A DNA stretch of 17,569 bases from the NCBI GenBank assembly GCA_002309155.1, contig DBXB01000006.1:56164-73732 (forward strand), given 5' to 3'. The position numbers were made by a program, and so were the translations under genes. The stretch is from Bacteroidales bacterium UBA1223 (GTDB lineage: Bacteria; Bacteroidota; Bacteroidia; Bacteroidales; P3). Below the pieces are notes generated by a model. That model had not been told where the DNA came from. It was given only the letters and a program-made list of their open reading frames with translations, and made no database searches. This document shows, piece by piece, positions 1-8,125 of this stretch; the first letter of the stretch is position 1; every line of letters begins with the position of its first letter.

Positions 1-2529
1 ATGGGCAAGGAGCAATACCAGATGCGTGTCAAGGGCGAATATGTGGAGAGCTCTGAAATCGCCGATATCGTTGTCACCACGACGATGACAGGCAAGCAGG
101 TCTTTGTCCGCGACCTTGCCACAGTGCGTGACACCATCAAAGACCTCTCCCTCGACGAGAAAATCAACCGCCAAGACGGCGCCCGTATCATCATCTCCAA
201 GCAGACTGGTGCCAACACCGTCGCCATTGCCCGTCAAGTGAAAGCACAGATGGAGCGCATCCAGAAGACCCTGCCGCCCGATATCGAGACCACACTTATC
301 CGCGATGGTTCCGAAGAAATCGTCAACGCCATCAACGGTCTGACAAGCAGCATATTCTATGCACTTCTCTTCGTCGTCCTCGTTGTCCTCGTCTTCCTCG
401 GCAACTGGCGTTCCACAGTCATCATCGCCCTCACCATCCCCATCTCGCTCGTCACCTCGTTTATATACCTGTTAATAGCCGACAGCTCACTGAATATCAT
501 CTCACTGGCATCACTGACAGTCGCCATCGGTATGGTGGTCGACGACGCCATCGTCGTATTGGAGAACATATCCAAGCATATCGACCGTGGCGAGAACCCA
601 CGTGAGGCGGCAATCTGTGCCACCAACGAAGTCTGGACCTCAGTTATCGCCACCACCTTGGTGCTTGTGGCTGTCTTCGTGCCTCTCACCATGCTACCCG
701 GCATGATGGGTATCTTCATGAAAGAGCTCGGATGGATTGTCACCATTGTGGTCTGTGTCTCCACTACCGCAGCCATCACACTTATCCCCATGCTCTCGTC
801 AAAAATCCTCAAGGAGCGTCCTTTCTTCTTCAAAAAAGAAGACGAGGAGGCCTGGAACACCAAACGCGAGCATGGATTGTACCACCGCACCGTCGAGCGT
901 GCTTTTGACGCCATCGATGCCGGCTATGCCAACCTGTTGCGCTGGTGTCTCGGCCACAAGCGTCTGACAATGATCATCGCCTTTGCCTTCTTCATCGTCA
1001 CCCTGCTGCCACTGATGACAGGTACCATAGGTCTCGACTTTATGAAGGAACAGGACAACGGCAGTATCAGCGTCAGCGCTGAGCTGCAACGCGGTACCCG
1101 CATTGAGGAGACCCTAAAGACCGCACGCCACATGGAGGACGACATCTACAGCATCCTTGGCGAAGACGTGCTCGTTGTCTCCACTTCGGCGGGTTCCAAC
1201 GACGATGCCGGCTTCGCCGCCCTCTTCAATTCCACCACCAACAACAAGATATCTATGACCGTGCGTTGTACCAAGAAATACGACCGTGATGAGAGCATCT
1301 TCGAGATGCAGGAGAAACTCCGCAAGTGTTTTGCCGAATATCCCGAGCTCGTCACCTTCCAGGTCAGTCAAGGTGGTATGATGGGAGGCGGCAGCAACAA
1401 CTCGCTAAGTGTCGAGATTTATGGTTACGACTTCGACCAGACCACGGCGTTCACCAACGAACTGAAACGCCGTGTCGAGGAGAATGTACCAGGAGCTCGC
1501 GACACACGTATCAGCCGTGACGAAGACCGTGCCGAGTTGAAGATAACCTTCGACAAGCAGAAATTGGCGTACCACGGTCTCAACGGCTCCACTGTCGCCA
1601 TGTATGTCCGCAACCGTGTCAACGGCATGGCGGCCGGCTACCTCAAAGAGGACGGCGAGGAATACAACATCGTAGTACGACTGAGGGAAGAATACCGATC
1701 TTCAATCACCGACATCGAAGAGATGTCCATTCCCACAATGACAGGCAGCATCATCAAGCTCAATGAGGTCGCCAAGGTAGAGGAATACTGGTGTCCGCCC
1801 ACCATAGAGCGAAAGAACCGTCAGCGTTACCTCACCCTCACCGTTATGCCCTTCAAGACCTCACTCCAGGAACTGGCACAGAACGTGCAGAAAGAGATTG
1901 ACCAGATGGGGGTGCCCGCTGACATCCATGTCGACCTTGCGGGTAACTACAAAGACCAGCAAGACTCTTCGCGCGACATGCTCATGCTTGGACTCCTCAT
2001 CGTCATGCTCGTCTATATCGTCATGGCGTCGCAGTTCGAGTCTTTCGCCAAGCCCTTCATCATCATGTTCTCCATCCCCTTCGCCATCAGCGGCGTTGTC
2101 CTCATGATGTTCTTTACCGGACAGAATCTCGACATGATTGGATTGCTGGGACTGATACTCCTCGTCGGTATCGTCGTCAAGAACGGTATTGTGCTTGTCG
2201 ACTACATCAACCTGATGCGTGAACGCGGCATAGCCCTCAACGAGGCCATAGCTCTCAGTGGCAAAAGCCGTCTGCGCCCCGTCCTCATGACAGCCTTCAC
2301 CACCATCCTCGGCATGATACCTATGGCCACCTCCAAAGCCGAAGGTAGTGAGATGTGGACAACCATGGGACTCGTCGTCATCGGAGGTCTCACTGTCTCC
2401 ACCTTCGTCACACTTATCGTCGTTCCTGTCCTCTACGGAGTCTTCAACCGCAAAGGCGATATCGAGAAGAAAGAGAAGGAACGCAAGAAATTCGTTTTCA
2501 TGAATATACAGTTGGATGAAAATGATTAA
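1..2529 (+). CDS. RND-family efflux transporter permease (AcrB-like), 5' end outside window
   Basis: This is the inner-membrane proton-driven pump subunit of a tripartite efflux system, which exports drugs or other amphiphiles through a periplasmic adaptor and an outer-membrane channel. The 842 visible residues begin in the periplasmic porter domain. The TM4 motif GMVVDDAIVVLENI has the proton-relay Asp pair at residues 181-182, equivalent to AcrB D407/D408. That offset implies about 225 residues are missing upstream, so the ATG at position 1 is probably an internal Met. Further on come the second porter half, the segment LAGNYKDQQDSSRDM and a second membrane bundle containing GIVVKNGIVLVDYIN, whose Lys matches AcrB K940. 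The protein ends in a charged Lys/Glu-rich tail. The adaptor and outer-membrane factor are presumably upstream, outside the window. The stop codon runs straight into a repeat tract. The family call is secure; the substrate cannot be told. Confidence 0.96.
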   Translation: MGKEQYQMRVKGEYVESSEIADIVVTTTMTGKQVFVRDLATVRDTIKDLSLDEKINRQDGARIIISKQTGANTVAIARQVKAQMERIQKTLPPDIETTLIRDGSEEIVNAINGLTSSIFYALLFVVLVVLVFLGNWRSTVIIALTIPISLVTSFIYLLIADSSLNIISLASLTVAIGMVVDDAIVVLENISKHIDRGENPREAAICATNEVWTSVIATTLVLVAVFVPLTMLPGMMGIFMKELGWIVTIVVCVSTTAAITLIPMLSSKILKERPFFFKKEDEEAWNTKREHGLYHRTVERAFDAIDAGYANLLRWCLGHKRLTMIIAFAFFIVTLLPLMTGTIGLDFMKEQDNGSISVSAELQRGTRIEETLKTARHMEDDIYSILGEDVLVVSTSAGSNDDAGFAALFNSTTNNKISMTVRCTKKYDRDESIFEMQEKLRKCFAEYPELVTFQVSQGGMMGGGSNNSLSVEIYGYDFDQTTAFTNELKRRVEENVPGARDTRISRDEDRAELKITFDKQKLAYHGLNGSTVAMYVRNRVNGMAAGYLKEDGEEYNIVVRLREEYRSSITDIEEMSIPTMTGSIIKLNEVAKVEEYWCPPTIERKNRQRYLTLTVMPFKTSLQELAQNVQKEIDQMGVPADIHVDLAGNYKDQQDSSRDMLMLGLLIVMLVYIVMASQFESFAKPFIIMFSIPFAISGVVLMMFFTGQNLDMIGLLGLILLVGIVVKNGIVLVDYINLMRERGIALNEAIALSGKSRLRPVLMTAFTTILGMIPMATSKAEGSEMWTTMGLVVIGGLTVSTFVTLIVVPVLYGVFNRKGDIEKKEKERKKFVFMNIQLDEND

Positions 2530-2531
2530 AA

Positions 2532-2575
2532 GGATCGCTTCGCTTAAAAGGTTTAAAGGGATCGCTTCGCTTAAA
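2532..2575. repeat. Two direct copies of a 17-bp repeat
   Basis: GGATCGCTTCGCTTAAA occurs at 2532-2548 and again at 2559-2575, 27 bp apart start to start. The two copies are identical and begin 3 bp after the permease stop codon. The ten bases between them are a GGTTTAAA-type unit. Confidence 0.9.
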
Positions 2576-2609
2576 CAGTAAAAAGGTTCGAGATTTCAGC
2601 CTGTCCCCC

Positions 2610-2686
2610 TTAAAACCCTTTCAACCTTTAAAACCTTTAAAACCTTTAAAACCCTTAAAACCTTTCCAACCTTTAAAACATTAAAG
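2610..2686. repeat. TTTAAAACC tandem array (period about 9)
   Basis: About eight units of TTTAAAACC, with variants such as TTTCAACC and TTTCCAACC, fill the gap between the RND gene and the next start codon. The last unit ends directly against the ATG at 2687, so the array forms the immediate 5' flank of that gene. Confidence 0.9.
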
Positions 2687-2980
2687 ATGAAATCAGTCCT
2701 CATAGTATACAACCAAGCAAACAACGAGCGTGTCGAGTATATGCTTGACACGCTCGGAATCCGTGGCTTCACTTTCTGGGAGAATGTGCAGGGCCGCGGA
2801 CACGAGAATGGCGACCCTCACCGAGGCACTCACACCTGGCCTGAGATGAACAATGCCATCATGACCGTCATCGATGACGAGAAAGTGGATGAACTCATCA
2901 CCGCCGTCCGCAAACTCGACAAACGAAACGAAGAGGTCGGCATCCGAGCCTTCGTATGGACCATCGACAAATTCGTATAA
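2687..2980 (+). CDS. PG0541-family transporter-associated protein (P-II-like fold)
   Basis: This is a 97-residue cytosolic protein (MKSVLIVYNQANNERVEYML...). It matches the small Bacteroidetes family named after Porphyromonas PG0541, which is typically encoded beside RND pumps and is thought to have a P-II-like alpha/beta fold. Visible features are a beta-strand start, a His/Gly-rich central loop (GRGHENGDPHRGTH, residues about 46-59) and an acidic second half ending in VWTIDKFV. The start follows the RND stop by 157 bp of repeat sequence, and co-transcription is likely because no promoter is seen between them. A regulatory or metal-sensing role for the pump is inference from the fold and neighbourhood. 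The product name is given from memory of the family. Confidence 0.8.
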   Translation: MKSVLIVYNQANNERVEYMLDTLGIRGFTFWENVQGRGHENGDPHRGTHTWPEMNNAIMTVIDDEKVDELITAVRKLDKRNEEVGIRAFVWTIDKFV

Positions 2981-3298
2981 GCAACTATTTAAAAATAAAG
3001 TAAAACAATGGGGAGTTAAAAGAAGTTATAGAAGTTTTTCGCTAAATAAAATTGTTTTCAGCGGTGCTCAAAGCCTGCAAGCAGGCAGAAAGGGAGTTAA
3101 AGGACAAATGGTGCAAGCCCCTGTGGGGCACGCAGAGGAGCGTTGAGCGTGGGCAGTACCGGTGCTATTGTCCCTTAACTTCCCCTTGCCGAAGGCTGCG
3201 TGGTACGCCTGCCGAACTTGATGAGGCAACACCATAAAAATTAAATAAATACAGTGAGCAACTCCCCTTAACTCCCTCTTTAATCCCCTTTAGAACCA
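2981..3298. other. Convergent intergenic region with nested inverted repeats
   Basis: This 318-bp gap lies between convergent genes and I find no convincing gene in it. It contains GGGAGTTAA-type words on both sides (3002-3020 and, inverted, 3264-3290). Three inverted repeats are visible: GCCTGC/GCAGGC (3073-3086), GCCCC-TGT-GGGGC (3117-3129), and a long-range pair AGTTAAAGGACA (3095-3106) with TGTCCCTTAACT (3169-3180). The long pair has one mismatch. Short frames here (for example 3052-3237) have low-complexity or atypical composition. The hairpins could act as a bidirectional terminator, but there is no clean T-tract. Confidence 0.65.
3095..3180. repeat. Long-range inverted repeat enclosing a GC hairpin
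   Basis: The 12-nt arms at 3095-3106 and 3169-3180 are complementary except for one base. They enclose the perfect GCCCC/GGGGC hairpin at 3117-3129, itself flanked by TGC (3112-3114) and GCA (3132-3134), which extend the stem past a 2-nt internal loop. Confidence 0.7.
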
Positions 3299-4516
3299 TT
3301 AGCGGTAGACCAGTACGCTGAAACGGTCCTCGTTGAGGAATTCCCGTGCCATGTCGCACAGTTCCGATGATGTGACGGCAAGAATGTCGCGCTGCATCTC
3401 CTCGAGAGTGTCGACATGGTCGAATGAGAGACAGCTCTTGCCTATCGACTGCATCTCATTGAGTCCCGACTCGTTGTTGATAGCCATCTGACCTATATAC
3501 TGACGCTGTGCCGCGCGGAGTTGTGTGGAGGTTAGAGGTGTCTCGGCCAAACGGCGTAATTCATGACGTGTCAGTTCGAGGAAGCGGTCGCATGCATCGG
3601 CATCGATTCCGGCATAGATGTAAAGTAATCCTGCATCAGAGAATGGCGTGTACTGCGACTCAACAGTATAGCAGAATCCATAGCGTTCACGTATAGCCAC
3701 ATTGAGTCTTGAGTTCATCGCAGGACCGCCTATAATATTGTTCAGCAACGAGAACGCCACCTTCCTTTCATCATAGATACCCGGAGCTTGACAACCCAGG
3801 ATAGCATGAATCTGATGGGTGTGCTTATTCAGGGTTATATTGAAACGGCGGTATTCTGGAGCCTTCGAGCGGTCGGCTTCCGACTGCAGGAGGGGATAAT
3901 CCGAGAAATAGCGTTCGCAGTAACGCACCAGACGTTTGAAGTCGACATCACCCACCACGGCGATAACCATACGGTCGGTGGTATAGTTGCGGTGCATGAA
4001 CGACCGTATGCTCTCTGTCGAGAAATGCTTCACGTTGCGACTGCTGCCCAGTATGTTGTGCGAGAGCGGATGCCCCTCAAAGATATATTGTTCAAAATCG
4101 TCAAAAATCAAATCAGCTGGCGAGTCTTTGTAGGATTTAATCTCCTCAAGCACCACATCCTTCTCCTTCTCAATCTCTTTTGTCGGGAATGTGGAATGGA
4201 AGATGATGTCGCTGAAGAGTTCCAGACAGCGTCCAAGGTGTTCGGCAAGCGACGAGGCGTATATGCAGGTCTCCTCTTTGGTGGTGAAAGCGTTAAGTTC
4301 GCCTCCCACGCCGTCGATACGGTTCAGTATATGGTAGGCTCTGCGGTGTTCAGTGCCTTTGAAGATGGAATGCTCAATGAAATGGGCCATTCCCTCGTCG
4401 GTGCCCCTCTCGTCACGTGATCCGATATTGATATACACACCCGAATGGGTCACAGCCGACTTATTGCGACGGAAAATAATTCTTATACCGTTTTTAAGTG
4501 TATGATATTGATACAA
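3299..4516 (-). CDS. M16-family zinc metallopeptidase (pitrilysin/processing peptidase-like)
   Basis: This is a 405-residue M16 peptidase. The inverted zinc motif HxxEH is at H45-F-I-E48-H49 (HFIEH). The downstream Glu ligand lies in the segment VVLEEIKSYKDSP (E124/E125), the expected 75-76 residues later. The C-terminal half contains the usual inactive repeat with an R/Y-type segment (REPYGFCYTVES-like, seen as RERYGFCYTVES). Members degrade or process peptides. There is no signal peptide, so a cytosolic site is inferred. The start is TTG (4514-4516), giving MYQYHTLKNGIRI, which fits the family's normal N-terminus. No in-frame ATG precedes it. The region upstream is repeat-filled. It is probably the last gene of a minus-strand series. 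Confidence 0.93.
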   Translation of the reverse strand: MYQYHTLKNGIRIIFRRNKSAVTHSGVYINIGSRDERGTDEGMAHFIEHSIFKGTEHRRAYHILNRIDGVGGELNAFTTKEETCIYASSLAEHLGRCLELFSDIIFHSTFPTKEIEKEKDVVLEEIKSYKDSPADLIFDDFEQYIFEGHPLSHNILGSSRNVKHFSTESIRSFMHRNYTTDRMVIAVVGDVDFKRLVRYCERYFSDYPLLQSEADRSKAPEYRRFNITLNKHTHQIHAILGCQAPGIYDERKVAFSLLNNIIGGPAMNSRLNVAIRERYGFCYTVESQYTPFSDAGLLYIYAGIDADACDRFLELTRHELRRLAETPLTSTQLRAAQRQYIGQMAINNESGLNEMQSIGKSCLSFDHVDTLEEMQRDILAVTSSELCDMAREFLNEDRFSVLVYR

Positions 4517-4526
4517 AGCAGTCTGA

Positions 4527-4620
4527 GTTGTTGATATGTTGATATGGTAAAGGTTAAAGGTTAAAGGTTAAAGGTTAAAGGTTAAAGAGTTTGAAAGTTT
4601 AAGAGTTAAATGGTTTAAGA
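4527..4620. repeat. Composite array: ATATGTTG units then GGTTAAA heptamers
   Basis: TTGATATGTTGATATGG (4531-4546, the inverse of the ATATCAAC octamer) leads into five perfect GGTTAAA units (4552-4586), which continue as degenerate GTTTAAGAGTTAAATGG sequence. The block sits just upstream of the TTG start of the minus-strand M16 gene. Confidence 0.92.
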
Positions 4621-4623
4621 TTG

Positions 4624-4668
4624 CTAGAAGTTCTAGATAATCTAGAGGTTCTAGATCACCTAGTGTCA
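4624..4668. repeat. CTAGA+NNNN tandem array (period 9, five units)
   Basis: The units are CTAGAAGTT, CTAGATAAT, CTAGAGGTT, CTAGATCAC and CTAGTGTCA. The five-base core is fixed in four of the five units, while the last four bases vary freely. The same word family recurs at 13611-13655. Confidence 0.9.
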
Positions 4669-4731
4669 CTTTTCACTTTTCACTATTCACTATTCACTTT
4701 TCACTATTCACTTTTCACTATTCACTTTTCT
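4669..4731. repeat. NNTTCAC heptamer array
   Basis: About nine consecutive heptamers alternate between TTTTCAC and TATTCAC. The stop codon of the minus-strand O-antigen-ligase-like gene (4722-4724) lies inside the array, so its last codons are repeat-derived. Related heptamers occur at 10668-10720. Confidence 0.92.
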
Positions 4732-6350
4732 CGATACACTGCCAGCAGGCAGAAGAACAAGACGGCGAACACACAGCCTGCCAAGGTCTCGAGAGTGTCC
4801 TCTGTCAGGAACGACACCAGCACGATGGTCAGGAAAGCCGTGAAGAGAGGCAACCGCAGAACTTTGCTCTTTCTCAGCGACAGGCAGAATGCCAGAGCAA
4901 TGATAATAAATCCAACAAGTCCGAAAGTGACAAGGAAGGTCAGATACTGGTTGTGGGCATGTTTTTTAGTCCCAGTCAGAGGCGAATTGTCGGCGGCGAG
5001 ACGCGCATGGCATTCGTCAACAACGTCGCCAGTGCCGACGCCGAACAGAGGATGGTCACAGAAGACCTTCCAGGCGTTACGCCAGAGTTCGAAGCGCTGC
5101 AACATGGTGAAGTTCTTCACAGCGCCAAGTTTGCGGTAACTCTCGTATTCGAACAGCATGACGTAATACATCTTCCTCAGCGAGCCTCCATGCAGGTAGA
5201 CAGGATTGGCGATACCGTTCTCAATAGCTGCCACATCCTCGTCGGTGAGGGTCTGCATTCCCACACTGTCCTTGGTGACTCCACAGGCGTTAAGGTAACG
5301 CACCAGCGTGGGCATCACCGCATAACCGTTGACGGTGGTGTCGGAGAGCAGCATAGAGCTACGCTTTGCCCATTCCGACTGCAGTTCTTCCATACACACA
5401 TAATTACCCACATAGTTGCCGTTCTCAATCAGGTTGTCCTCAGTATGACTGTAAGGATTGCCCGATGCGGTATATGTCTTCAGAGGCCCCTGAGCCAACG
5501 GCACAGGTGCGTAGTAGTCGTGAATCATCTTGCCCGATATTACTGCGAATACCAGGATTACGACAGAGACCATCGCCACACCGGTTCTGCGGAGGCTGAT
5601 GCTGATACGTCTCCAGTAAGTGGCAAGGAGAACTATGGCGATCACCAGCAATATGACGAAACCGGTATAAGAACGGATAATCAGCAGGAACTGTAACAGC
5701 GAGATGGCGACGACGACCAACAATGCCGTCATCACCCATCGGCCAAGTGCGGTCCCGGCACCTTGACGTTGGTATGGTTGCCGAGGAAACATCCTGTGCA
5801 GGTATGCCACTATCAGCACAAGCGAAAGTACGATGTTAAGGGCAAAGCGGATATGAGATATAAACGGCAGGTCGCGATAGGCAATGTCAGGAATAGTGTG
5901 AAGTCTCACACGACCGACGATAGCGGCGATAAAGACTGTCGTCACCAGACAGAAGAAAAGCATTTCTATCTGTTTTTTGTTGAGTGGCCGCGATGTCAGC
6001 ACCACCAAAGGTATGGCGAGCATGGGGAGTTTCCTGAAGAGGTCGTCAAATCCGTATGCAATATTCTGCGACGGTATCATCCATATCAGATGAACACCGG
6101 TGAGCAACAGGAAGAACCACAGCAACGGCGACTCTTTGGCACGTCGCAGTTTGTTACGCATATCCCACTCCAGCGCCCAATTGACTGCAAGCAGTATCTC
6201 CATACCGCTCATCATGAAGTTGCTCACCGGCTGAGCACCGACGAGCAAGAAGAGCAGCACAAAGTACACGGCATGATGTATTGTCAGCCTCACCGACACA
6301 TTGCCGGCATCATCAGTAACCGCAGGAAAATATGTATTTACAATTTTCAA
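4722..6350 (-). CDS. O-antigen ligase-like (Wzy/WaaL family) polytopic membrane protein
   Basis: This 542-residue inner-membrane protein resembles the O-antigen ligase/polymerase family, which transfers or polymerises undecaprenyl-linked glycans on the periplasmic face. About ten hydrophobic segments are visible, for example at 25-45, 75-92, 108-120, 128-146, 165-185, 207-245 and 258-275. A large periplasmic loop spans roughly 275-465 and two or three more segments follow after 466. The family signature is in and just after the loop: DHPLFGVGTGD (432-442) and HAHNQYLTFLVTFGLVGF (464-481), with the functionally important His. The start is TTG (6348-6350), because an in-frame TGA lies two codons upstream. 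No other glycan genes are in the window, so ligase versus polymerase cannot be decided. Confidence 0.85.
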   Translation of the reverse strand: MKIVNTYFPAVTDDAGNVSVRLTIHHAVYFVLLFLLVGAQPVSNFMMSGMEILLAVNWALEWDMRNKLRRAKESPLLWFFLLLTGVHLIWMIPSQNIAYGFDDLFRKLPMLAIPLVVLTSRPLNKKQIEMLFFCLVTTVFIAAIVGRVRLHTIPDIAYRDLPFISHIRFALNIVLSLVLIVAYLHRMFPRQPYQRQGAGTALGRWVMTALLVVVAISLLQFLLIIRSYTGFVILLVIAIVLLATYWRRISISLRRTGVAMVSVVILVFAVISGKMIHDYYAPVPLAQGPLKTYTASGNPYSHTEDNLIENGNYVGNYVCMEELQSEWAKRSSMLLSDTTVNGYAVMPTLVRYLNACGVTKDSVGMQTLTDEDVAAIENGIANPVYLHGGSLRKMYYVMLFEYESYRKLGAVKNFTMLQRFELWRNAWKVFCDHPLFGVGTGDVVDECHARLAADNSPLTGTKKHAHNQYLTFLVTFGLVGFIIIALAFCLSLRKSKVLRLPLFTAFLTIVLVSFLTEDTLETLAGCVFAVLFFCLLAVYREK

Positions 6351-6469
6351 CTTTCAACTCAGGTCCGCCCACGTCCTCGTGGGCATCTATTTTTCAATTT
6401 TCAATTTCAATTATTTCCCCCTCTAATCAACCCATCAACTTATCAACACATCAACAATTCAACAACTCA
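6351..6469. repeat. Intergenic repeat cluster: TTCAA(C/T) words, GC hairpin, NNATCAAC octamers
   Basis: Reading the plus strand: TTTTCAACTTTCAACTC, then a perfect hairpin GCCCACG-TCCT-CGTGGGC (6367-6384) followed by ATCTATTTTT, then TTTTCAATTTTCAATTTCAA, then octamers of the form NNATCAAC (AATCAAC, CCATCAAC, TTATCAAC, ACATCAAC). The cluster ends in AATTCAACAACTCAC at the S41 stop codon. It separates the S41 gene from the ligase-like gene on the minus strand. Confidence 0.8.
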
Positions 6470-8125
6470 CTATTCTCCATTCAGTATCTTGTTGTATCGA
6501 TCCTTGTCGCGGAGCACCTCGACGGCCTTGAGGACATCAGGGTCGTTCACTAGCGAACCCTCGAGACGTCCAGCGGCATAGTAGTAGCGAACCAGGATCT
6601 CGGATTTCAGCAGGTCGCTGATTTCAGAGCGGAATTTCGTCAGGTCGTCCGACTTGTCCTTCTTCAGTTGGGCTTCCAAACGCTCAATCTCTTGCGACAA
6701 TGCGTCGTAGTAGTTCTCCTCACGGGCGGAAGCCTTTAAGTCCTGCAGCAACTGTTCCGTATTGGTCGAATAGCTGTAGTCCTTGTCCTGGAGGTATTTT
6801 ACGAAGTCATTGTAAATCTCGTCAGTCACGACAAAATCCTTGGGTTGTGCAACTGCGGGGTGCTTCTTCACGAACTCATTCACATAATTGAACACATAGT
6901 ATTTTGTTATCAGCGTCGTGGCCAATGCCGACATATACTCGGTCTCCACCTCCACGTCGGGCTCGATGCCGAAGCCGTCGTATACAATACGGCCCTTCTG
7001 GGTTTTGAAAGCAGTCTTCAGCGAGTCGGGGACCTTGGTGGCTTTGCCGTTCTCATCCTTATGGCTGTAGTCGAGAGCCTGAATGCAACGACCGCTGGGG
7101 ATATAATATTTCGACACCGTGACCTTCATCTGACTGTTGTACGCCAGAGGCAGCACATTCTGTACCAAGCCCTTGCCGAAAGAGCGGGAGCCGACAATCA
7201 CAGCACGATCCAGATCCTGCAGACTGCCGGCGGTGATTTCCGACGCCGAGGCGCTGTAACCGTTGATAAGCACAGCCACTGGAATCTCGGTATCTTCAGG
7301 ATTCATACGGGTAAAACTCTTGGTATTTTTCGACGACACCTTGCCCTTCGTCTCAACTATCAGCTGACCGCGGTTCACGAAGACGTTGACCAGGTCGACA
7401 GCCTCATTCATCAGTCCGCCACCGTTGTTGCGGAGGTCAAGGATGAATCCCTTCATGGATGGGTTCTCCTTTTTCAGTTTCACGAAAGCCTCACGCACAT
7501 GCTTGGCGGCATCCTGAGTGAATTCGTCGAGTTTCACATAACCAATATCTCCTGCCACCATGCCACTGTAAGGCACGTTAGGCAACTTTATCTCGGCGCG
7601 GGTGATGGTCTTCTCAAAAGATTTCCCGTCACGTTCCAGCCTGATGACCAGCTCAGTCCCTGCCTGACCACGCATTGCCGAACTCACATCGGCATTGTTC
7701 TTGCCTTCGGTCGAGACACCGTTCACGGCGAGGATTCTGTCGCCGGCTTTCAGTCCAGCCTTGTCTGCCGGCAGATCCTTATAAGGTTCAGAGATATACA
7801 CCTTATCACCCTCCTGGTGTATCAGGGCGCCTATGCCACCGTACTGACCCAGCAACTGCAGTTTCACGTCCTCCATATCCGACTCAGGGTAATAGACCGT
7901 GTAAGGGTCCAGCGACGAAAGCATGGCGTCGATGGCTTTCTTCATCGTGGCGCCAGGGTCCACATCGTCGACATAGTTGACATAGAGTGTCTGATAGAGA
8001 CGGCTGAATATCTCGAGATTTTTCGACAGTTCAAAAGCCCTGTCCTCTTGATTGTTCTGGGCATGCAGCGTTGCGAAACCCACAACAAAGGCAAGCAAAA
8101 TGGTTATTCTTGATTTTTTCCGCAT
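6470..8125 (-). CDS. S41-family C-terminal processing peptidase (CtpA/Prc-like)
   Basis: This is a 551-residue exported serine protease of the tail-specific family, which trims or degrades periplasmic proteins. The order is: signal peptide 1-22 (MRKKSRITILLAFVVG... ending LHAQ, so signal peptidase I and no lipobox), an N-terminal helical region, a PDZ domain about 88-172 (QYGGIGALI; PADKAGLKAGDRILAVNG) and the S41 catalytic core about 190-345. The core contains GYSASASEITAG (289-300), with the nucleophile Ser, and FGKG, with the catalytic Lys318. A C-terminal helical extension follows. The start at 8125 is chosen because it begins with a good signal peptide; a longer frame reaching 8320 would put unrelated residues before it and overlap the next gene's 3' end. 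It lies 140 bp downstream of the antiporter gene. Confidence 0.95.
   Translation of the reverse strand: MRKKSRITILLAFVVGFATLHAQNNQEDRAFELSKNLEIFSRLYQTLYVNYVDDVDPGATMKKAIDAMLSSLDPYTVYYPESDMEDVKLQLLGQYGGIGALIHQEGDKVYISEPYKDLPADKAGLKAGDRILAVNGVSTEGKNNADVSSAMRGQAGTELVIRLERDGKSFEKTITRAEIKLPNVPYSGMVAGDIGYVKLDEFTQDAAKHVREAFVKLKKENPSMKGFILDLRNNGGGLMNEAVDLVNVFVNRGQLIVETKGKVSSKNTKSFTRMNPEDTEIPVAVLINGYSASASEITAGSLQDLDRAVIVGSRSFGKGLVQNVLPLAYNSQMKVTVSKYYIPSGRCIQALDYSHKDENGKATKVPDSLKTAFKTQKGRIVYDGFGIEPDVEVETEYMSALATTLITKYYVFNYVNEFVKKHPAVAQPKDFVVTDEIYNDFVKYLQDKDYSYSTNTEQLLQDLKASAREENYYDALSQEIERLEAQLKKDKSDDLTKFRSEISDLLKSEILVRYYYAAGRLEGSLVNDPDVLKAVEVLRDKDRYNKILNGE

Noticed and set aside
3052..3237. A short plus-strand frame in the convergent gap (61 codons)
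   Set aside because: It crosses the hairpins, has no promoter or homology I can recognise, and its composition reflects the repeat words.
4552..4586. Telomere-like or phage replication iterons (GGTTAAA)n
   Set aside because: No replication gene or chromosome end is nearby, and the same kind of array is scattered in ordinary intergenic gaps.
4953..6581. Several plus-strand frames (for example 4953-5696 and 5763-6581) opposite the ligase-like gene
   Set aside because: They lack recognisable domains, and the opposite strand encodes a membrane protein with the family signature.
6845..8113. A 422-codon plus-strand open frame opposite the S41 protease gene
   Set aside because: The minus-strand frame has full catalytic motifs, PDZ domain and signal peptide. 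The plus-strand translation is rich in His, Arg and Gln with no domain, which is typical of an antisense shadow.
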